NCBI RefSeq assembly: GCF_035958815.1 | Contig: NZ_CP108383.1 | Span: forward strand, 8,060,001-8,124,000 | Length of the DNA: 64,000 nt | Source of the DNA: Nocardia sp. NBC_01327 | GTDB taxonomy: Bacteria > Actinomycetota > Actinomycetes > Mycobacteriales > Mycobacteriaceae | Direction of reading: 5' to 3' | Shown: one piece after another, positions 14,208 through 26,068 of the stretch | Layout of the letters: every line of letters begins with the position of its first letter | Numbering within the stretch: position 1 is the stretch's first letter | The notes under the pieces: model-generated | What the model was told of the DNA's origin: nothing | What the model saw: the letters and a program-made list of their open reading frames with translations, nothing else | Databases searched by the model: none | Position numbers and translations under genes: made by a program

Positions 14208-16871
14208 TCAGTGCTGCCGGCTGATCCGCAGGCCGTTGTCGAAGTCGATATCGGCGAGTTCGGCTCTGCCGCCGAGGCCGAGCTTGCCGAAGGTCCGCGA
14301 CAGATGATGACCGACGGTGCGCGGGCTGACGAACAGTTCGACACCGATCTCACGATTGGTCAGACCCTGCGCGGCCAGGCGGGCGACGCGCAACTCCTGC
14401 GCGGTCAGCACCGAACCGGGACCCGTCCCGAGCGCGGGTGTGGGCGCGCGGCCGGTGAGATCCAGCTCCTGCTGCGCGCTCACGATCCACGGCACCGCGC
14501 CCATGCGCTCGAAAGACTCCAGGGCGGTGCGCAATTGCTCGGCGGCATCACCGCGGCGGCGGGCCCGGCGCAACCACTTGCCGTAGAGCAGCCGGGTGCG
14601 GGCGTGGTTCAGATCGTGCCGGGTGCGGCGCACCGCCAGCGCGCGGCGGAAGTAGTGGTCGGCCCGCTCGTCCTCGCTCAGCAGCGCCCGGCAGGTGTAG
14701 GCCGCGGCCATCGCCCAGTCCGCCCGGGAACGCATCGCCCAGGCGCGGATCGTCTCGTAGTACTCCGCCGCTTCGCCGACCCGGCCGATCCGGCAGGCGG
14801 CCTCGACCATATCGGGGGCCGCGAGCCGGGCGTAGGTCGGATGCCGGGCATCGTGCCCGGGCTGCGCCAGCGCCCGCAGCCGCAGATACGCCGTCTCCGG
14901 ATCACCATTGCTCAAGGCATCGAAGCCGAGATGCCAGTAGGACGAGGCGATGAGCGCATGCGCCCGATGCGGGCGCGCCAGCGCCAGCGCGCGCTCGATG
15001 CTGTCACCGACAATGTCGGAATCACCGCGCAGCGCAGCGATTTTCGCATTGAGGTTCCAGCAGTGCGCGAGCACATTGTCGGTCCCGACCGATCGGGCCA
15101 ATTCGAACGCGTCCGCCAGCGTCGCCTCCGCGGCCGGTAGGCGGCCGTTCGCGAACTGCACGATCGCCAGCTGCGGCAGCATGAAGACCGCGGCCGCGCG
15201 GGCGCCGGCATCCCGCAATTGTGTTGTCGCCCGGGTGAAGGGCTCGAGCGCCCGATCCGCCAGCCCCCAGAGCAGAACCAGTGGGGCGGGCGGCAACTGG
15301 CAGATGCTCAGCGCCGGACCGGGCCCGAAATCGGCCGTATCGAAATGCATCGGCATCGATACGGCGTCCTCGTGACCGGCGGCCCAGCGCGCCTGCGCGG
15401 CCAGCGCCCGCAGTTCACCGGCGGTCCGGACATCGACCACATCGGCATCGTGCAGCAGCATGGCATTGGCTCGTTCCGGTTCACCCGCAACAAATTCCAG
15501 GAGTCCGGCCAATCCGCCGCCGGCGACGGCGGCCCGCTCGGTGCCGATCCGCTCCACGGCCCGATCCAGGAGCCGGCGCGCGGACTCGATATCCCCGCCC
15601 GCCCACGCCAGCCGGGCGGCGGCCGCCATGCGCGCACCCGCGTCGACGGGATCGGGGGTGATCGCGGCGGCCCGGCGCAGCATGGCGGCGGCCGCCAGCG
15701 ATCCGTCGCGGGTGCGCTCGGCGCGGGCGGTCAGGGTCGCCGCCAGCTGTTCGTCGGCCGGATCCGTCGCGGCCGCCTGATGCCAGGCGCGCTGATCGAG
15801 ATCCTCGGGTCCGGTCAGCACCGCCGCGAGCGCCAGATGCACCGACCGGCGCTGCGCCGGGGTCGCGGCGTCGTACACGGCCATGCACAGCAGGCGATTA
15901 CGCATATCGACCCGGCCGTCGCCGACCACCAGCACCCCGGCCGATTCCACCTGCTCCCAGGCGCTCACCAGGTGCGCACCGCCGAGGTGGGCACCGCCCG
16001 TATGCCAGAGGGTGGCCGCCGCGGCCAGCACCACGCGCAGCACACCGCGGTCCTCGGCCGCCACCAGCCGCAGCAGCGTCCGCACCGCATCGGGCAGTGC
16101 GGCGATCCGATCCTGATAGGCGGCGGCCAATCGCGGGCCCAGCGTCACGGGCCCGGCCGCGATACCGGCGAATTCCTCTGCCTGGACCGGCAATTCACGC
16201 AGGGCCAGCGGATTGCCGCCCGCCACCCGCAGCACCCGCGCCGTCCGCAACGCCCCGAGCACACCCCAGCGCTGTTCGAGCAGCCGGCGGGCGGCGGCAT
16301 CGGACAATCCGCCGATCGGCAGGGCGGGCAGCCGGTCCCAGCCGGTCCGCGCGGGATCACCGGACAGGGCGCACAGCAGCACCACCGGCGAGGTGATCAG
16401 CCGGCGCATCGCGAACTGCAGGGCCCGGGTGGTCGCGGCATCCACCAGATGCGCGTCACCGACAACGAGCAGGACCGGCTGTTCCCCGGCGAGAGCCGAG
16501 AAGAGCGTGACCAGTGCGGCGCCGATGAGGAATCCGTCGACGGGATCGCTACGGCTTTCGAACGCCTGCGCCAGCGCCTCGGCCTGCGGTGCGGGCAGTG
16601 CGGTCAGGCGATCGGCCAGCGGCAGCAGCAGCTCGTGCAGTGCCGCGAAATTCAGCTCCGATTCGGCGGGGTCGCCCTCACATCCGTGTACACGGAAATC
16701 CGTTGCCTTGGCGATGGTGTCGCGCAGTAGCGCCGATTTACCCGCACCCGGTTCCCCGTGCAACACAATGGCCGAACCGCGACCGGAGCGAGCCATAGCG
16801 AGCATTCGGCCCAATTGGACCTGTTCTTGTTCTCGCCCGTAGAGCCCCTCGATCTCGCGCACAATGCACAT
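14208..16871 (-). CDS. LAL-type LuxR transcriptional regulator with AAA ATPase domain
   Basis: A large 887-residue regulator. The N-terminus has an ATPase with P-loop LHGEPGAGKSALLR (residues 37-50) and a Walker B-like LLVVGDAHLVD. The middle is a long TPR-like helical region. The last 65 residues form a LuxR HTH: LTAQELRVARLAAQGLTNRE followed by FVSPRTVGHHLSRTFGKLG. Such LAL proteins usually activate neighbouring metabolic genes upon ligand and ATP binding, but there is no obvious target operon beside it. No ribosome-binding site precedes the ATG; a GTG at 16859 is an alternative start. Confidence 0.88.
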   Translation of the reverse strand: MCIVREIEGLYGREQEQVQLGRMLAMARSGRGSAIVLHGEPGAGKSALLRDTIAKATDFRVHGCEGDPAESELNFAALHELLLPLADRLTALPAPQAEALAQAFESRSDPVDGFLIGAALVTLFSALAGEQPVLLVVGDAHLVDAATTRALQFAMRRLITSPVVLLCALSGDPARTGWDRLPALPIGGLSDAAARRLLEQRWGVLGALRTARVLRVAGGNPLALRELPVQAEEFAGIAAGPVTLGPRLAAAYQDRIAALPDAVRTLLRLVAAEDRGVLRVVLAAAATLWHTGGAHLGGAHLVSAWEQVESAGVLVVGDGRVDMRNRLLCMAVYDAATPAQRRSVHLALAAVLTGPEDLDQRAWHQAAATDPADEQLAATLTARAERTRDGSLAAAAMLRRAAAITPDPVDAGARMAAAARLAWAGGDIESARRLLDRAVERIGTERAAVAGGGLAGLLEFVAGEPERANAMLLHDADVVDVRTAGELRALAAQARWAAGHEDAVSMPMHFDTADFGPGPALSICQLPPAPLVLLWGLADRALEPFTRATTQLRDAGARAAAVFMLPQLAIVQFANGRLPAAEATLADAFELARSVGTDNVLAHCWNLNAKIAALRGDSDIVGDSIERALALARPHRAHALIASSYWHLGFDALSNGDPETAYLRLRALAQPGHDARHPTYARLAAPDMVEAACRIGRVGEAAEYYETIRAWAMRSRADWAMAAAYTCRALLSEDERADHYFRRALAVRRTRHDLNHARTRLLYGKWLRRARRRGDAAEQLRTALESFERMGAVPWIVSAQQELDLTGRAPTPALGTGPGSVLTAQELRVARLAAQGLTNREIGVELFVSPRTVGHHLSRTFGKLGLGGRAELADIDFDNGLRISRQH

Positions 16872-17327
16872 TACATCAGCTAACAGGCCGCAACCAAATC
16901 AAGAATCCGGCCGTGCCGAATATCACCGGGCAATCACACATCAATAACAGACCGAGCGGGAAAGCCTGACCGATACGGTGACCGATTCAACGGCCGATGC
17001 CACCTACGCCCGTGCTGACTAGCATCCCCACCAGCAGTAAGAGCGGCCGAGTCGGGGCGGCTCCTACAGGAGGGCCAGTAGTCACGCGCGGGAGCAGGGG
17101 AACCCCCATCACTCGCCGATAGTCCATCGGCATCATCACGAATATGCCCGCAAGCGGAGTCACGCGCATCTATTGCGCGGGGCGAATTTATGCTGCGCAC
17201 AATTCGAATTATAAAAACTCAGCAAATCACTGGAACGCGAATTGATTTGCCGTCTCAGAACGTCACGTGATAAGTATTCCGAGTCAGCGAATTTCACCGC
17301 TGACTTGTTTCATCACAAGGAGAATCA
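16872..17327. other. Gene-poor, relatively AT-rich intergenic region
   Basis: 456 bases between the LuxR-type regulator and the small secreted protein. A minus-strand frame of about 60 codons (17169-16987) ends in a hydrophobic stretch, but it has no ribosome-binding site and I do not call it. The part after 17190 is clearly AT-richer. It has an inverted repeat GCAAATCA/TGATTTGC (17222-17250) and a hairpin GTCAGCG/CGCTGAC (17283-17304) just before the downstream ribosome-binding site. Confidence 0.5.
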
Positions 17328-17552
17328 ATGCGCAAGATGCGTGTGCTGGGTGTCGCCGTTGCCGCCACCGGTCTGCTGTTCGCCGGTACCGGTATCGCGA
17401 TGGCCGATACCACCACCCCGCCGGCCACCACCGACCCGGCGACCCCGACCTCGCCGACCGGTTCGGCCTCCGGCTCCGCCAACCTGGTCACCGGCCTGGT
17501 GAAGCTGCTGACCAGCGGCAGCGGCACCACCACCCCGCCGGCCGCCCAGTAG
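17328..17552 (+). CDS. Small secreted Thr/Pro/Ser-rich protein
   Basis: A 74-residue precursor. The signal peptide is MRKMRVLGVAVAATGLLFAG followed by TGIAMA, with cleavage expected before DTTTPP. The mature part, about 47 residues, is rich in Thr, Pro, Ser and Gly, with one amphipathic stretch (NLVTGLVKLLTSG). There are no cysteines. AAGGAG lies 8 bases before the ATG. Function unknown. A leader hairpin and a strong terminator frame the gene, so it is a single unit. Confidence 0.7.
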   Translation: MRKMRVLGVAVAATGLLFAGTGIAMADTTTPPATTDPATPTSPTGSASGSANLVTGLVKLLTSGSGTTTPPAAQ

Positions 17553-17591
17553 GCAACGCTCGCTTCGGTCCTGCGGGGCGGACAGCTCGGG

Positions 17592-17620
17592 AAGATGCCA
17601 GGAAGGGGTTGGCATCTTTT
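17592..17620 (+). terminator. Intrinsic terminator of the small secreted protein gene
   Basis: AAGATGCCA pairs with TGGCATCTT across nine bases, followed by TT. It begins 39 bases after the stop. Confidence 0.75.
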
Positions 17621-17721
17621 CAGCCATGGGAACCGAAGCGCCCCCGGTGATTTCGCCGGGCGGTGAATGACAGCGGTCCAACTCGGACTGTGCAGGGCTT
17701 CCAGCTGGCGCTGGGGAAAAC

Positions 17722-17757
17722 GAAGACGCCCCGGGTGATATCACCCGGGGCGTCTTC
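17722..17757 (-). terminator. Perfect 36-bp palindromic terminator of secA
   Basis: GAAGACGCCCCGGGTGAT is followed directly by its exact reverse complement. It lies 18 bases beyond the secA stop on the minus strand. Confidence 0.8.
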
Positions 17758-17774
17758 TGCTGTCTCAGGCCGGA

Positions 17775-20600
<2,826 letters not shown>

Positions 20601-21034
20601 GGGTCTTTTCAGTCCTCTGGTCGGTGGTCTTCGGTACGCCCCCCTAGGCGGGAAAGCAGTGCGCGTAGGACGCGCGCACTGCCATGGTAATGCGCGTATC
20701 TGAGGAGGGGCCGTGTGGACGTGTCCCAAACTGCCGGGGCCACCGGGCCGCCAGAGCGATGTGAAGGCAGATAAACACCGATTGCTTTGTCGCGGAACTT
20801 GTTTCGGGGGGCTGGCGTACGATGTACGAAGGTCTGGGGTGCGGAGGCTTGCGCCCACATCCCAGCCGGGGGCCGTCGACGACGACGCGAGCACACGGGC
20901 AGTGGCGCCCGGATCGTTCCCCCAGGTCATCGGATTGCGATAGCTTGCCACTCAACCGGCGCGCGCCGCCGATGTCTCGGCGGGGGGACACCATTGCGGA
21001 CGCAGGCAGGGATTCTCAGGGAGTAGCGGGCAGC
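20601..21034. other. Divergent intergenic region between secA and the WS/DGAT-like gene
   Basis: 434 bases holding the promoters of two divergent genes. A hairpin with arms GCAGTGCGCG/CGCGCACTGC (20656-20682) would sit in the secA leader about 55-80 bases before its start. Open frames here have no ribosome-binding sites or family features, so no gene is called. Confidence 0.5.
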
Positions 21035-22450
21035 GTGATCACGAGACTGACGCCGCAGGACACAGCGTTCTACCGGCTCGAATCGAGCAGCAACCCGATG
21101 CATATCGGTTCCCTCGCCATTCTGCGCAATTCGGTTCCATCCGGAAATTCCGGCCATCCGCCGCTCGATTACGACGGTCTGGTGTCACTGGTGGAATCGC
21201 GATTGCCGATGGTGCCGCTCTATCGGCGCAAAGTACGCGAAATCCCGTTCACGCTGGGCCGCCCGGTGTGGGTGGACGATGCGCATTTCGACATCACCTA
21301 TCACGTCCGCCGGTCCGCGCTGCCGGAACCGGGCACCGACGAACAGCTGCTCGACCTGGTCGCGCGGCTGGCCTCGCGCCCGCTCGACCCCACCCGGCCG
21401 CTCTGGGAGATGTACCTCGTCGAGGGTCTCTCGCAGGGCCGTTCGGCGCTGTTCACCAAAACGCATTCGGCGCTGGTGGACGGTGATTCCGCCCTGGAAA
21501 TCGGACATGTGATCCTGGACACCTCCGCCGCGCCCCGCGAGGTCGCCGACGACGCCTGGATCGCGCATCGCGAACCCGCCGATCTGGAACTGTTCATCGG
21601 CGCGGTGCTGCATCTGGCCACCCAGCCGCGCGAGGCCCTCGAGGTCATGCGCCATCACGGCGCCGAGGCGTTCGCGGTGGTCGACGCCACCGGCAAGGCC
21701 GTGCAGAAGATGGTGTCCATGCTGCGGACGGCGGCGCTGGGCGCACCGGACAGCCCGTTGAACACCCGCACCTCCCGCAATCGCCGGGTGGAGGTGGTGC
21801 GCACCGATCTGGAGGACTACCGCAAGATCCGCAAGCGGTTCGACTGCTCCACCAATGACGTCATCCTCGCCGTGGTCACCGGCGCGCTGCGCAATTGGCT
21901 GCTCTCGCGCGGCCAGGTGCTCACCGAGGCCGATGCGCTGCGGGCGGTCGTGCCCATGTCGGTGTACGCCGACGGGGCGGCGGCGAAACCGGCGGGCGAG
22001 GTGACCTCACTACTGGTGGATCTGCCGGTGGGCGAACCGAATCCGGTGATCAGGCTCTCGCACATCAAGCACGCCACCGAGGCGCACTCCCGGCATCAGC
22101 TGGGCGTGCAGGCCCGGACGCTCGTGCATATGGCCGGTTTCGCTCCGGCGAGCCTGCATGCCATGAGCGTGCGGTCGGCGAGTACTTTTGCAGAGCACAC
22201 GTTCAATCTGGTGATCACCAACGCGCCGGGTCCGCAGCAGCCCATGTACATCGGCGGCGCGCGGATGCTGGAGATGTACCCGGTGTCGCCACTGCTGCGC
22301 TTTCAGGCTTTGAGTATCGGGCTCACCTCCTATGACGGGCGGGTCTTCTACGGACTCACCGCCGACCGCGACGCAATGGCCGATATCGCGGTGCTGACCG
22401 CTTCGGTGCACGAGTCGATGGAGGAGATGCTCGGTGCCTGCGTCCAGTGA
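21035..22450 (+). CDS. WS/DGAT-family acyltransferase-like protein with altered active site
   Basis: A 471-residue protein of the wax ester synthase/diacylglycerol acyltransferase family. It has the N-terminal LTPQDTAFYRLES, the PLDPTRPLWEMYLVEGL block, the RRVEVVRTDLEDYRKI and NDVILAVVTGALR region, and the C-terminal NLVITNAPGPQQPMYIGGAR motif. The catalytic HHxxxDG motif reads HSALVDG: the second, catalytic histidine is serine. Loss of transferase activity is therefore possible. GTG 21035 was chosen (GGGAG upstream). The 3' end overlaps the DUF6912 gene. Similar genes (Rv3233c/Rv3234c) lie here in M. tuberculosis. Confidence 0.88.
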   Translation: MITRLTPQDTAFYRLESSSNPMHIGSLAILRNSVPSGNSGHPPLDYDGLVSLVESRLPMVPLYRRKVREIPFTLGRPVWVDDAHFDITYHVRRSALPEPGTDEQLLDLVARLASRPLDPTRPLWEMYLVEGLSQGRSALFTKTHSALVDGDSALEIGHVILDTSAAPREVADDAWIAHREPADLELFIGAVLHLATQPREALEVMRHHGAEAFAVVDATGKAVQKMVSMLRTAALGAPDSPLNTRTSRNRRVEVVRTDLEDYRKIRKRFDCSTNDVILAVVTGALRNWLLSRGQVLTEADALRAVVPMSVYADGAAAKPAGEVTSLLVDLPVGEPNPVIRLSHIKHATEAHSRHQLGVQARTLVHMAGFAPASLHAMSVRSASTFAEHTFNLVITNAPGPQQPMYIGGARMLEMYPVSPLLRFQALSIGLTSYDGRVFYGLTADRDAMADIAVLTASVHESMEEMLGACVQ

Positions 22451-23021
22451 GTCGTCCGGCGTGTCGAAGAAACTGCGGGTGTATGTCCCGGCCACCGTGC
22501 CGATGCTGCGCGACCTGGTCGCGGACCGGGAGATCCGGGTCATCAACGACACCGCCTTCGCGGTGACTCCGGCGCTGCGCGAGGCGTACGCCTCCGGCGA
22601 CGACGACGAACTGGCCGAGGTCGCCATGGGCGAAGCCGCCCGCGCCTCGCTGCGACTACTGGCCGAGGATCAGGCCGCGGCCGACAATGACGGCGATTCG
22701 GCCGACGATTCCGATGCGGCGCCCGCGCGCGGTCCCATCTTCCGGCGCGCGGTCATCGCCGCCGATGTGGACGATGCCACGCTGCGGCCCGATCTGGACG
22801 ATGCCGTGGTGCGGCTGTCGAGTGCCATCCCCTACGACCGCATCGCCTCGGTGCACGTGGATCTGGCCGAGGCCGAACCCGAGGTCGCCAAGGCCGTGGA
22901 TGTCATCGACGCCGCCGATATGGGCGATCCGGATGCCGAATTCGTGCTCGGCGATGCCGAGGACCACCAGTTGGCGTGGTACGCGGCCCAGGAACTGCCG
23001 TTCCTGCTCGACCTGCTGTAA
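22434..23021 (+). CDS. DUF6912-family protein
   Basis: A 195-residue acidic cytosolic protein similar to M. tuberculosis Rv3231c. The conserved parts are LRVYVPATVPMLRDLV, FAVTPALREAYASGDDDELAE, RRAVIAADVDDAT and the end AWYAAQELPFLLDLL. Between residues 75 and 100 there is an Asp/Ala-rich linker. The GTG at 22434 has GGAGGAG seven bases upstream and overlaps the WS/DGAT stop by 17 bases, so they are cotranscribed. The function of the family is unknown. Confidence 0.85.
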   Translation: MPASSESSGVSKKLRVYVPATVPMLRDLVADREIRVINDTAFAVTPALREAYASGDDDELAEVAMGEAARASLRLLAEDQAAADNDGDSADDSDAAPARGPIFRRAVIAADVDDATLRPDLDDAVVRLSSAIPYDRIASVHVDLAEAEPEVAKAVDVIDAADMGDPDAEFVLGDAEDHQLAWYAAQELPFLLDLL

Positions 23022-23082
23022 CCCGCCGGAGCTCCCCGCCGAAAACATGCTCTGATGACGGATTGTTGTCGCCGACGGCACC

Positions 23083-23112
23083 GTAACCTACGATGCCGTA
23101 ACCTTGCTGTGA
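23083..23112 (+). promoter_or_regulatory. Tandem 15-nt operator-like repeat before the ferredoxin reductase gene
   Basis: Two adjacent 15-base units, GTAACCTACGATGCC and GTAACCTTGCTGTGA, with a flanking ACGGCACCGT palindrome. The same units with the same 15-base period occur before the second desaturase (26030-26068), pointing to one shared regulator. Confidence 0.6.
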
Positions 23113-23258
23113 CACCGTGCGGCGAGCAACTACGGCAAGCCGCACGACGCGAGCACCCGGGCAGCGACGACGCTGTGCCACGGAGCCTGTGACCCACTGA
23201 CGGGTCGCGCATGAAGACACTGCGCCACGAGCGCACGACGAACAGGAACGTCCGGAAA

Positions 23259-24419
23259 ATGGCATCGAAGACTGGGGGATTCTCCGTGCGGGGACTCCGG
23301 GAATGGCTGGAGGCGCCCGTCGCCGAAGGCGCGACCGCGGGACGCACCAAGCTGAACGCCCTGCGCGGCGCGGCGGCGCGGATCACCACTCCCCTGCTGC
23401 CGGACGATTATCTGCACCTGGTGAATCCGCTGTGGTCGGCGCGCGAACTGCGCGGCCGGATCGTGGCGGTGCGCAAGGAGACCTCGGATTCGGTCACGCT
23501 GGTGATCAAGCCGGGCTGGGGTTTCGACTTCAAATTCTCCCCGGGGCAGTACATCGGCATCGGCGTACTGGTCGAGGGTCGCTGGCACTGGCGGTCGTAT
23601 TCGCTGACCTGCCCGCCGGATTGGACCGATCCCGAACACAAGGCCAAGCGGCTCATCTCCATTGCGGTGAAGGCCATGCCGGAGGGTTTCCTCTCCAGCC
23701 ATCTGGTCAACGGCGTCGCGGTGGGCAGTGTGGTGCGCCTGGCCGCACCGCAGGGCGGCTTCGTGCTCCCCGAGCCGCCGCCGGCGAAGGTGCTGTTCCT
23801 GACCGCGGGCTCGGGCATCACTCCGGTGATGGCCATGCTGCGCACGATGGACCGGCGCGGTGTGGTGCCGGATGTGGTGCATGTGCACTCCTCGCGCACC
23901 GCCGACGATGTCATGTTCGGCAATGAACTGCGCGAATTGCACGACAAGCACCCGAGTTTCACCGCGGACCTGCACTTCACCGGCGAGCACGGCAAGTTCG
24001 CACTGGCCGAGCTGGACGAGCGGGTGCCGGACTGGCGCGAGCGCGATACCTGGGCCTGCGGCCCGATCGGCATGCTCGACGAGATCGAAAAGCATTGGGC
24101 GGCGGCCGGAATCCCGGATCAGCTGCATGTGGAGCGCTTCGAGATCGAGCGTTCGGCCACCGGCGAGGGCGGCACCGTCACCTTCGCGCGCGCGGGCCGC
24201 AGCCTCGAGGTCGACGGCGCCACCACGCTGTTGCAGGCCGGTGAAAGTGCGGGCGTGCAGATGCCTTTCGGCTGCCGAATGGGCATTTGCCAGACCTGTG
24301 TGGTCACCGTCACAGAGGGCCATGTACGCGATCTTCGCAACGGCAATGAGCGCCGTGCGGGCGACAAAGTGCAGACCTGTATCTCGGCGGCGGCGGGCGA
24401 TTGCACGCTCGATGTATGA
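23259..24419 (+). CDS. Ferredoxin reductase, electron donor of acyl-CoA desaturase (Rv3230c-like)
   Basis: A 386-residue oxidoreductase. An FAD domain (RSYSLTCPPDW, then KAMPEGFLSSHL) is followed by an NAD(P)H domain (LFLTAGSGITPVMAMLRTM, then TWACGPIGML) and a C-terminal plant-type [2Fe-2S] domain: CRMGICQTC plus a later Cys in VQTCIS. It matches M. tuberculosis Rv3230c, which feeds electrons to the desaturase DesA3, and the next gene is such a desaturase. The start is uncertain: ATG 23259 is used here; ATG 23211 would add 16 residues. Confidence 0.92.
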   Translation: MASKTGGFSVRGLREWLEAPVAEGATAGRTKLNALRGAAARITTPLLPDDYLHLVNPLWSARELRGRIVAVRKETSDSVTLVIKPGWGFDFKFSPGQYIGIGVLVEGRWHWRSYSLTCPPDWTDPEHKAKRLISIAVKAMPEGFLSSHLVNGVAVGSVVRLAAPQGGFVLPEPPPAKVLFLTAGSGITPVMAMLRTMDRRGVVPDVVHVHSSRTADDVMFGNELRELHDKHPSFTADLHFTGEHGKFALAELDERVPDWRERDTWACGPIGMLDEIEKHWAAAGIPDQLHVERFEIERSATGEGGTVTFARAGRSLEVDGATTLLQAGESAGVQMPFGCRMGICQTCVVTVTEGHVRDLRNGNERRAGDKVQTCISAAAGDCTLDV

Positions 24420-24563
24420 AGCGCGTATGAACAACGAATCGTGCGGCCCCCTGTTTCCGAAGAGCCGCTACCCTCGATAGCAGTCGAGCCTGACCGCGGC
24501 CCCGATCGGGGCCGCGAATCCGCCACTGTGGCGTGTGGGCGTTCAACCACGGAAGGATCGCCG

Positions 24564-25973
24564 GTGGCTATCACCGACATCAAGGCGTTCGCCCATCTCA
24601 CCGAGGCGGATATCGAGACCCTGGGTCAGGAGCTCGACACCATTCGACGCGACGTGGAGCTTTCCCTCGGGGAACGCGACGCGAAGTACATCCGCCGCGT
24701 CATCCGCGCCCAGCGCGTGCTGGAGGCGGCGGGCCGCGCCACGCTGTTCGGCAGCCGCAATCGCTGGGCCTGGCTCGCGGGCACCGGCCTGCTCTCGGTC
24801 GCCAAGATCATCGAGAACATGGAGCTCGGGCACAACATCAGCCACGGGCAATGGGATTGGATGAACGATCCGGAGATCCACTCCACCAGTTGGGAGTGGG
24901 ATATGACGGGTGCGTCGTCCCAGTGGAAGCGGGCGCACAACTACTCGCACCACACCTATACCAACATCCTCGATATGGACGAGGATCTGGGCTTCGGCAT
25001 TCTGCGCATGACGCGCGACGAGGAATGGAAGCCCATCAATCTGGCGCAGCCGTTCGCGAATCTGGTGCTGGCGGCCCTGTTCGAGTGGGGCATCGCGCTG
25101 CACGATCTCGATGCCGCCAAGAGCCAGCTGGGAATTCCGAAGGACCAGTGGTTCTCCGCGCCGACCAAGGATTTCCTGCGCAAGGCGGGCAAGCAGGTCG
25201 TCAAGGATTTCGTGATCTATCCGGCGCTCACCGGTCCGGCGTGGAAGTCGACGCTGAAGGCGAATGCGTCGGCCAACCTGATTCGCAATCTGTGGGCGTA
25301 CGCGGTGATCTTCTGCGGTCACTTCCCGGACGGCGCACAGAAATTCACCGAAGAGCAGTTCGAGAACGAGACGCAGGGCGAGTGGTACCTGCGGCAGATG
25401 CTGGGCAGCGCCAATTTCGAGGCGGGCCCGGCCATGGCGTTGATGAGCGGCAATCTCAGCTTCCAGATCGAGCATCATCTGTTCCCGGACATTCCGAGCA
25501 ATCGGTACGCCCAGGTGTCGGTGAAGGTGAAGGAGCTGTGCGATAAGTACGATCTGCCGTACACCACCGGATCGATCGGTAAGCAATACCTGTTGGCGTT
25601 CCGCACGATTCACAAGCTGGCACTGCCGGATCAATTCCTGAAGCGCACCTCCGACGATGCGCCGGAGACCTCTTCCGAACGCAAGTTCGCGGGCGTCACC
25701 CTGCCCGCAATGCCGTCATTGCCCGCCGGCAGTGAATGGCTGGCCGAGCACAATTGGGCGGGTGTGGACCCGGTGACGGGTGAGCGGCGCGGGCTGCGTT
25801 CGGCGCTGCAGGAGGCAAAGGTGGCGCTCAAGGAGAAGGCGCTGCACGAGAAGGCCGTACTGCGCGAGGCCAAGGCGTCGCTCCAGGAAAAGGCAAGGCA
25901 GGAAAAGGATTTGCTGCAGACGAAGGCGGGCCGCGAGCGTCGGTTGTCGCGCATTCTGCGGCGTAATCGCTAG
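24564..25973 (+). CDS. DesA3-type acyl-CoA delta-9 desaturase, first copy
   Basis: A 469-residue di-iron membrane desaturase with the three histidine boxes GHNISHGQ, RAHNYSHH and QIEHH. DesA3 makes oleoyl-CoA from stearoyl-CoA at the membrane using the Rv3230c-type reductase, encoded just upstream here. After residue 400 there is an unusual tail of charged heptads (ALQEAKVALKEKALHEKAVL and onward), probably a coiled coil, that the second copy lacks. GTG 24564 has GGAAGGA six bases upstream. A hairpin follows the gene. Confidence 0.93.
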   Translation: MAITDIKAFAHLTEADIETLGQELDTIRRDVELSLGERDAKYIRRVIRAQRVLEAAGRATLFGSRNRWAWLAGTGLLSVAKIIENMELGHNISHGQWDWMNDPEIHSTSWEWDMTGASSQWKRAHNYSHHTYTNILDMDEDLGFGILRMTRDEEWKPINLAQPFANLVLAALFEWGIALHDLDAAKSQLGIPKDQWFSAPTKDFLRKAGKQVVKDFVIYPALTGPAWKSTLKANASANLIRNLWAYAVIFCGHFPDGAQKFTEEQFENETQGEWYLRQMLGSANFEAGPAMALMSGNLSFQIEHHLFPDIPSNRYAQVSVKVKELCDKYDLPYTTGSIGKQYLLAFRTIHKLALPDQFLKRTSDDAPETSSERKFAGVTLPAMPSLPAGSEWLAEHNWAGVDPVTGERRGLRSALQEAKVALKEKALHEKAVLREAKASLQEKARQEKDLLQTKAGRERRLSRILRRNR

Positions 25974-25983
25974 CAGATGCACA

Positions 25984-26009
25984 TGTCGAACGCAATGCGG
26001 CGTTCGACA
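25984..26009 (+). terminator. Hairpin between the two desaturase genes
   Basis: TGTCGAACGC pairs with GCGTTCGACA across six bases, 11 bases after the first desaturase stop. The second gene has its own promoter just after it. Confidence 0.6.
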
Positions 26010-26029
26010 CGTTACGGATTCAACTGTTG

Positions 26030-26068
26030 GAAACCTACGGAGCCGTAACCTTCGGTACAGTAACCTGC
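26030..26068 (+). promoter_or_regulatory. Tandem 15-nt operator-like repeat and leaderless promoter of the second desaturase
   Basis: Three repeats begin at 26030, 26045 and 26060: GAAACCTACGGAGCC, GTAACCTTCGGTACA and GTAACCT. An inverted copy, GTTACGG, lies at 26011. A TACAGT -10 box (26056-26061) ends seven bases before the ATG at 26069, so the message is probably leaderless and the repeats overlap the core promoter. Confidence 0.6.

Noticed and set aside
16987..17169. A minus-strand frame of 60 codons with a hydrophobic end
   Set aside because: No ribosome-binding site or recognisable relatives; it could be chance. Noted under the intergenic region.
20713..20943. A 76-codon plus-strand frame upstream of the WS/DGAT gene
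   Set aside because: No ribosome-binding site and random-looking composition in a region expected to hold two promoters.
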